This document shows, piece by piece, positions 1 through 5,069 of a stretch of 12,110 nucleotides of DNA. Source of the stretch: Desulfatitalea sp. (GTDB lineage: Bacteria > Desulfobacterota > Desulfobacteria > Desulfobacterales > Desulfosarcinaceae); assembly GCA_013041835.1 (NCBI GenBank), contig JABDRH010000203.1:1-12110 (forward strand), read 5' to 3'. The position numbers and the translations under genes are program-made. The notes under the pieces are model-generated. The model saw only the letters and a list, made by a program, of their open reading frames with translations. It was not told where the DNA came from and searched no databases. Every line of letters starts with the position of its first letter. The stretch's first letter is position 1.

Positions 1-1262
1 TTGCCGTACTCCAGTTCACGCAAAGACAAAAACACCTGTTGGCGGTTGTCCGTCACGTCGTAGCGATCAACGCTCACCTGGGGAAAAGCATAGTAGGTGC
101 GAAGTTCCTGAAGTTGTTGAAATACGGCGGAAAGGGTATTTGCATCCCACACCGGAATGTTGCGCAACACATTTTCCATGTGAGTGGGCGCCGTCACCTC
201 CGGGAAACGCTCGTGCTGAAACTTGCGCACTTCGATACGATTCAGATCATAAGCGTTAAGGGTGGCCTGCACGTTCTTTTCAATGAAACGGCTCTCCTTT
301 TCGATGGCATTGGGCTTTACCAGGTAAGTCTGAAACGCCTGAGGGATGAGGTCGGCATGACGCACGGTGAATGCGAGGATCGTGACCACGACCAGGCCGG
401 CCAACACTTTGTAGCCACGCCGGAATTGCAAGGCGAACAAGAGTGTTCCCGCCGTGGCCACAAGCAGGACCAGGGACACCCAGATGAGCGGCACGATCAC
501 CTTCATTTGTACAAAACCGGGGCCCGTGAACAACGGCTGATGGGTGGTGTCGAAAACCAAGCCGTAGCGTTGCAGCAAAAGGTCCCATATTTCCACGGCC
601 ACGGCGGCCAGGACGACAAGGCTCAAGTGCCAGCGTGCAAACCCTGAAAAGTGGAACAGCTTGCGGGTCAGCAGACGGTTTTTGACCATGTACAACAGCA
701 CCAGGCCGGCCAGCAGCACCAGAACGGCCAGCAGCAACCGCTGTTGGACCAGGCTGTAGATGGGAAAAGAAAAGAGGTAAAAGGCCACGTCTTTTCCAAA
801 AAAGGGGTCCTGAACACCTGCGCTGCGGCCGAAGATATAGAAGAGGAATTTTTCCCAGTGCTGGTACAAGGGCATGGCCAGGGGAAAGGTCAAGATCAAG
901 GAGAGCGGCACGTAAAAAAGAAGTGATCCGGTCTGAAAGGCCTTGTTGATTTTGCCGTAATTGGTCTTCCCGATAACTTTGTCGGCATCGGGCGTATGCC
1001 TTAAATAGCGGGCGGCGATCCAAAAATTCATGAAGAAGATTAAAAAGAACACGAGGGACACGCCGCCGAATACCAGGTAGCGGTACAGCAAACGCTGCCA
1101 GTAGTAGAACGGGTAGCCGAGAGCGTCGAACCACCAGATATCAACAAGTTCATCCACGCCGATCATGCTAAACAGCACGATGACGATCAACAAGATGGAC
1201 CCAAAAGCCCCAGCGGCGATCAGACGACCGGACAATCTTATGCGAAGCGCGCGTTTTTCCAT
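1..1262 (-). CDS. UPF0182 family (COG1615) integral membrane protein, N-terminal part
   Basis: The reading frame opens with ATG at 1262 and runs without a stop off the left edge, giving 420 residues; family members are usually around 900, so the soluble C-terminal half is missing only because of the window boundary. Visible family features are a short basic N-terminus, a first membrane helix near residues 17-34, then VDELVDIWWFDALGY (36-50). About six further hydrophobic segments follow, between roughly residues 61 and 300. The conserved DPFFGKDVAFYLFSFP lies at 152-167 and VKPNAIEKESRFIEKN at 315-330. AGAGAG lies about 11 bases upstream of the ATG. The family is widespread in bacteria and some archaea, but its biochemical role is not established and I assign none. 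It diverges from the methyltransferase gene across a 148-bp gap in which I see no convincing promoter. Confidence 0.9.
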   Translation of the reverse strand, partial: MEKRALRIRLSGRLIAAGAFGSILLIVIVLFSMIGVDELVDIWWFDALGYPFYYWQRLLYRYLVFGGVSLVFFLIFFMNFWIAARYLRHTPDADKVIGKTNYGKINKAFQTGSLLFYVPLSLILTFPLAMPLYQHWEKFLFYIFGRSAGVQDPFFGKDVAFYLFSFPIYSLVQQRLLLAVLVLLAGLVLLYMVKNRLLTRKLFHFSGFARWHLSLVVLAAVAVEIWDLLLQRYGLVFDTTHQPLFTGPGFVQMKVIVPLIWVSLVLLVATAGTLLFALQFRRGYKVLAGLVVVTILAFTVRHADLIPQAFQTYLVKPNAIEKESRFIEKNVQATLNAYDLNRIEVRKFQHERFPEVTAPTHMENVLRNIPVWDANTLSAVFQQLQELRTYYAFPQVSVDRYDVTDNRQQVFLSLRELEYG

Positions 1263-1410
1263 TATCGTATATGCTCTCTTGTATAGGTTAGTACGCCTTG
1301 CACCAAGTTTTCGGATAAAAACGGTATACTCAATTTTGGGCCGAAAGGAAAGGACTGATGGGTGCTTGACATTGCTGCGCGGTCATGTCAAGTGCAGTTG
1401 GATGACAACT

Positions 1411-2550
1411 ATGGAAACACATCATCAACTCATTATCGGTGACGCCGCAGCCATGAAGGCCCTGGACGACAAATGCGTCGATCTGGTGGTCACTTCGCCG
1501 CCCTACCCCATGATCGAAATGTGGGATGCGCTGTTCGAAGGCTGCAATCGGAAAATCGGCCAGGCGCTAAAGACCAATGATACCGGAGCAGCCTTTGAGC
1601 TGATGCATGCCGTGCTGGACGCCGTCTGGCGGGAAGTGCACCGGGTCGTTAAGCCCGGCGGCGTGGTGTGCATCAATATCGGCGATGCCACGCGCACGAT
1701 TGATGGCCGTTTCAGGCTGTATGCCAATCACGCCAGGATTATCGCGACATTCATCGCCCTTGGCTTCGATCAACTGCCTGCGGTGATTTGGCGCAAGCCC
1801 ACCAATGCGCCCAATAAATTCATGGGATCCGGGATGCTGCCGCCCAGCGCTTACGTCACTTTAGAGCATGAATATATTCTCATTTTCCGCAAAGGCGCCA
1901 AACGAGAGTTCAACAGACCGAAAGAAAAAGCCCGGCGGCGGCAAAGCGCCTATTTCTGGGAGGAACGTAATGCGTGGTTCTCCGATGTCTGGTACGATCT
2001 GGTCGGCACGCCCCAATCCATGAAACGCAATGGTGCCCGTGACCGCAGCGCCGCCTTTCCCTTTGAATTGCCCTATCGGTTGATTCACATGTTTTCAATC
2101 CAAGGCGACATGGTGCTCGATCCTTTCCTGGGCACCGGCACAACCATGCTGGCCGCCATGGCAACCGGGCGTTGCAGTACCGGCTACGAAATTGAGCCGG
2201 CGTTCAAAACGTCACTATTGCAGCAACTGCCCGACCTTCCCGCCATGGCCAATGAAATGGTTGAACGCCGCCTGGCGCGGCATACCGAGTTCGTCCGGGA
2301 GCGCCGCCAGCGCAAGGGCGACTTGAAACATCACAACCACGTGTATGACATGCCCGTGATAACACGCCAGGAGGTGGATCTTTTCTTGGCCCCGGTCCGG
2401 GCCATCCAGCTTGCCGACGATGATTGTTTTAAAGTCGTCCTGGCCCCCCCCGGCCCTTCAATCCCGGCCGAAAAAGAAAGAAACGAAAACGCTACGGCTG
2501 AAACAACGCTTCGCAAGCCTGCAAAAGGGCATCAGCTTAAGATGTTTTAG
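1411..2550 (+). CDS. Orphan site-specific DNA methyltransferase, beta class, probably N4-cytosine
   Basis: A 379-residue SAM-dependent DNA methyltransferase. The catalytic motif IV, TSPPYP (residues 28-33), precedes the SAM-binding motif I, DPFLGTGTT (237-245), which is the beta-class order. The SPPY form is commonest in N4-cytosine enzymes, whereas DPPY is typical of N6-adenine enzymes, so m4C is the likelier product. The roughly 115-residue C-terminal tail is charged and not conserved to my eye. The start is uncertain. ATG 1411 (METHHQ) puts motif IV at the usual distance from the N-terminus, ATG 1402 adds three residues, and neither has a clear ribosome binding site. A TTG at 1366 sits about 10 bases after AGGAAAGGA and is a third option. 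The frame stays open to 1165, but that would run into the divergent UPF0182 gene. No restriction endonuclease or specificity subunit is adjacent, so it looks like a solitary, epigenetic-type methylase. Its recognition site cannot be read from the sequence. Confidence 0.88.
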   Translation: METHHQLIIGDAAAMKALDDKCVDLVVTSPPYPMIEMWDALFEGCNRKIGQALKTNDTGAAFELMHAVLDAVWREVHRVVKPGGVVCINIGDATRTIDGRFRLYANHARIIATFIALGFDQLPAVIWRKPTNAPNKFMGSGMLPPSAYVTLEHEYILIFRKGAKREFNRPKEKARRRQSAYFWEERNAWFSDVWYDLVGTPQSMKRNGARDRSAAFPFELPYRLIHMFSIQGDMVLDPFLGTGTTMLAAMATGRCSTGYEIEPAFKTSLLQQLPDLPAMANEMVERRLARHTEFVRERRQRKGDLKHHNHVYDMPVITRQEVDLFLAPVRAIQLADDDCFKVVLAPPGPSIPAEKERNENATAETTLRKPAKGHQLKMF

Positions 2551-4720
2551 CATTCACGCCTGAAGCCTTGTTTCCGTCGAGAATCCATCTGATTTTCGAG
2601 GAGAGTTGCCGCATGTTGAAAGGTTTTTGCAAAAAGTCGCTGGCGCCGTCCTTAAGCAGCGCCTGGGCCTGTTCCATGACATAGTAGCCACTGGCCAATA
2701 CCACTTTTACACCGGGAGCAATGGTGCGCAAAGCGGCAAACACCGCTTCACCATCCATGCCCGGCATCACCATGTCCAGAATCACCAGGTCAATCTCATC
2801 CCTATGTTCGGTGAACAACCGCACCGCCTCGCTCCCGTTATCGGCGATCAGCAGTTGGTAGCCCAAGCCCTCCAGCATCAGCCGCGCCACGTCGATGATG
2901 TATTGCTCGTCATCCACCAATAGGATGGTTTCGGTGCCGTGTTCGATGGGCTCGATCAGCGGGGTTTCGATTTCAGGGACCTTATCCGAGGCGGGAAGGT
3001 AGACATCGAAGGTGCTTCCCTGACCCGGCCGGCTCTGTACGGTGATAATACCATTATGATTCTTCACAATGCCAAACACCGATGCAAGTCCCAAACCGGT
3101 ACCGCAACCCGGCTCCTGAGTAGTGAAAAAAGGTTCGAAAATACGGCGTCTTGTGGCTTCATCCATGCCGATGCCGGTATCGGTCACACTAATTTGGACA
3201 TAACGACCCGGATTGACATCGAACGGTGCTGTAAAAGCATCATCCAAGCAAATATTTTTGGTTTTCAGATAAAGCGTGCCGGCACCGCTCATGGCCTGCC
3301 AGGCGTTAAGGAACAGATTGACGAGAACCTGCTCGATCTGGCTGCCGTCAGCCATGACCGTCCATAGATTATCTTGATAATCGCCCTCGATCTTGACCAC
3401 TTTGCGGGTACGACCAAACATGTCGGCCGAACTATGTAAAATCTGATTCATATCCACCGGCCGGACAACATATTTACCGCCACGGGCAAATCCGAGCAGT
3501 TGTTTGGTCAGCCGTGAGCCGCTTTCCACACAATCTTCGATGTTTTTGAGCTTTTCGGTCAGCAGGGAATCCTCTTCCACATCCAGGTACATCAGGGAGG
3601 CATTGCCCTGGATACCCATAAGCAGGTTGTTGAAATCATGAGCGATACCACCGGCCAAGGTTCCCAGGGAGTCCAGCCGCTGGGCTTCTTGAAAACGCCG
3701 CTCCAAATCCTTGCTTTGGGTAATGTCCCTGATAAAATTCAATGTGGCCGGTTTTCCCTGCCACTTGATGTTCACAGTGTTGAGTTCAGCCCACACCTGC
3801 TCACCATCCCGGCAGTTCATGCGAAACGAGATGGCGTGCGGTTTTGGCTCTTGTCCGTTCAGGCGTCGTGTGAAATAGACGGGATCATCTCCTCGATCAT
3901 CGGGGCAAATGTATTCATCGATGCTTTTTCCGCTTTGGGGCGTTAATCCAAGCCGAAGGGCCATCTCCCTTGCCTTGTGGTTGGAAAACTTGAGTTGACC
4001 GCCTTGGTAAATGAAGATTCCCTCATTGGCGTTTTCCACCAGGAGACGGTACTTTTCTTCGGATTCGACCAGTGATTCCTGACTCTCTTTTAACGCCGTG
4101 ATGTCGCGCCAGTGCTCGACGATGCGAAATACCCGACCGTCCATATCCCGTATGGGATAGGCGCGAATATCCATCCATGTGCCCCGGAAAGTGAAATATT
4201 TCTCCATCTGACCCGGCAAACTAGTCTTGAGGATTTGCTGGGTCACACAGTTTTCACAAGGTCTGTCTTGATCAAACAGTTCGTAGCAACGCCGCCCGAT
4301 GACCTGGGTTTCACTTTTTCCAAAAAAGCGGTAACCGGCGTCGTTGAACCTGATGATGCGGTGATTGCCGTCCTGTACGCCGATGATATCAGGAATGGCG
4401 TTAAGCATGGCTTCGAGCATCAATGATGCTTCGCGAAATTGATCCTCGAAAGAACGACGCTCTCGTTCTGCCAGACGGCGTTCCCGGTTTTCCAGGATCA
4501 GTTTTTCATTGGCGGCCGTCAATTCGGCGGTTCGGCCGGCAACCAGAGCTTCAAAGTGATCACGGTGGCGGATCAGTTCAAGCTCAAGCCGTTTGTTATC
4601 GGAAACCACGACTCGAATACGCGATTCGGCATCCATTCGCAGTTGGCGCTCCTGTTCAAGCTGCGCCTCGAGCCGGGCAATGGGATCCTCTAATGATTGT
4701 TTAACAGGATAAATGGACAT
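2537..4720 (-). CDS. Soluble PAS-PAS hybrid histidine kinase with C-terminal receiver domain
   Basis: A 727-residue sensor kinase with no membrane segment, so cytoplasmic. In order: an N-terminal coiled coil (about 10-100); a PAS domain (about 101-210) containing a CENC motif at Cys155/Cys158; a second PAS domain (about 220-335); a dimerisation/phosphoacceptor helix with GGIAHDFNNLL and phosphoacceptor His361; and a HATPase_c domain. In the latter the N box is around Asn472, G1 is DTGIGM (514-519), the F box is FEPFFTT and G2 is GTGLGL (540-545). A receiver domain follows (about 597-712) with the acidic pair Asp603/Asp604, phosphoacceptor Asp649 in LVILDMVMPGMDG, and Lys699. All catalytic residues are present, so it should autophosphorylate and pass phosphate to its own receiver. 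No separate response regulator or output gene lies beside it, and its partner and signal are unknown. ATG 4720 is the first Met of the frame and lacks an obvious ribosome binding site. The 3' end overlaps the convergent methyltransferase gene by 14 bp. Confidence 0.93.
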   Translation of the reverse strand: MSIYPVKQSLEDPIARLEAQLEQERQLRMDAESRIRVVVSDNKRLELELIRHRDHFEALVAGRTAELTAANEKLILENRERRLAERERRSFEDQFREASLMLEAMLNAIPDIIGVQDGNHRIIRFNDAGYRFFGKSETQVIGRRCYELFDQDRPCENCVTQQILKTSLPGQMEKYFTFRGTWMDIRAYPIRDMDGRVFRIVEHWRDITALKESQESLVESEEKYRLLVENANEGIFIYQGGQLKFSNHKAREMALRLGLTPQSGKSIDEYICPDDRGDDPVYFTRRLNGQEPKPHAISFRMNCRDGEQVWAELNTVNIKWQGKPATLNFIRDITQSKDLERRFQEAQRLDSLGTLAGGIAHDFNNLLMGIQGNASLMYLDVEEDSLLTEKLKNIEDCVESGSRLTKQLLGFARGGKYVVRPVDMNQILHSSADMFGRTRKVVKIEGDYQDNLWTVMADGSQIEQVLVNLFLNAWQAMSGAGTLYLKTKNICLDDAFTAPFDVNPGRYVQISVTDTGIGMDEATRRRIFEPFFTTQEPGCGTGLGLASVFGIVKNHNGIITVQSRPGQGSTFDVYLPASDKVPEIETPLIEPIEHGTETILLVDDEQYIIDVARLMLEGLGYQLLIADNGSEAVRLFTEHRDEIDLVILDMVMPGMDGEAVFAALRTIAPGVKVVLASGYYVMEQAQALLKDGASDFLQKPFNMRQLSSKIRWILDGNKASGVNAKTS

Positions 4721-4769
4721 ATGCCGCAGACCACGTTTTTCGATTTATGGCAGGGGAACATACGGCTGC

Positions 4770-4787
4770 CCCAAGGCGCCCCTTGGG
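4770..4787. promoter_or_regulatory. Perfect inverted repeat, possible operator upstream of the hybrid kinase
   Basis: CCCAAGG (4770-4776) and CCTTGGG (4781-4787) form a perfect 7-bp inverted repeat around a 4-base spacer (CGCC). It sits 50-67 bp upstream of the kinase start codon, where a repressor or activator would act. It is not followed by a T tract on either strand, so it does not look like a terminator. On the minus strand its TTGG arm lies 19 bases upstream of a CATAAA hexamer (4749-4744), which makes a poor but possible promoter. The regulatory role is inference from position and symmetry only. Confidence 0.35.
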
Positions 4788-4858
4788 AGTCATTGGCGGT
4801 ATCGTCTACGTTACATTATATGAAATTCAATCCTCGATCACAAGGCGCAATATCATAT

Positions 4859-4874
4859 GGCGATGGTAATCGCC
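4859..4874. promoter_or_regulatory. Perfect inverted repeat in the divergent intergenic region
   Basis: GGCGAT (4859-4864) and ATCGCC (4869-4874) are perfectly complementary around GGTA. The site lies 138 bp upstream of the kinase start and about 195 bp upstream of the plus-strand gene, between the two. A related half-site, AATCGCC, recurs at 4899-4905. It could be a protein-binding site or a small hairpin. A 6-bp repeat of this kind can occur by chance, so the support is weak. Confidence 0.25.
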
Positions 4875-5069
4875 GACAGAAGACGTGTCTTGACGGAAAT
4901 CGCCTTAAGGGTCTGTATGATTTAAGTTTAGTCTAATCGTGTCGATATGAGGGTATATGGTTCAGACCAGGCAGGGTTGCCGTATTGGCGCGTTTTCGCC
5001 GTTGCCATTACCGTTTGCGACAATCCATTCTGTGAATGAACATCGTGTAATCGGATTCGAGTGGAAGCC

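Larger units (their letters stand above)
4721..5069. other. Divergent intergenic region between the hybrid kinase and the repeat-bearing membrane protein gene
   Basis: 349 bp that must hold the promoters for both divergent transcripts. An open frame of 79 codons starts inside the kinase gene and crosses this region, but it has no ribosome binding site or recognisable product and I do not call it. Visible structure consists of two perfect inverted repeats (annotated separately) and AT-rich patches around 4801-4860 and 4916-4940. I could not find a sigma-70 pair with good spacing, nor a sigma-54 GG-N10-GC element with flanking consensus. No riboswitch or RNA gene is evident. Confidence 0.6.

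Noticed and set aside
280..1134. A minus-strand open frame of 284 codons within the UPF0182 gene.
   Set aside because: It is an out-of-frame reading of the same strand. The frame starting at 1262 gives the family motifs DPFFGKDVAFY and VKPNAIEKES, while this one gives an arginine/proline-rich sequence.
1298..1330. TTGCAC and TATACT as a promoter for the methyltransferase.
   Set aside because: The -10 match is good but the spacing is 21 bases, outside the usual 16-18, so the pair is not convincing.
1347..1370. AGGAAAGGA followed by a three-codon frame (Met-Gly-Ala-stop) before the methyltransferase, as a possible leader peptide.
   Set aside because: Too short to judge and nothing else (no attenuator hairpins) supports a leader; the Shine-Dalgarno-like run may instead serve an alternative TTG start at 1366.
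1165..1410. In-frame upstream extension of the methyltransferase to an ATG at 1165.
   Set aside because: It would lie antisense inside the UPF0182 gene for about 100 bp, has no ribosome binding site, and adds 82 residues with no family resemblance ahead of a normally placed motif IV.
4890..4921. TTGACG and TATGAT as a sigma-70 promoter for the membrane protein gene.
   Set aside because: Each hexamer is a good match, but the spacer is 20 bases. At 17 bases the -10 would be CTGTAT, which is poor. Plausible but not supportable.
4960..5030. A sigma-54 promoter around TTGGCGCG and GTTGCC upstream of the membrane protein gene.
   Set aside because: The GG and GC elements are 15 bases apart rather than 10.
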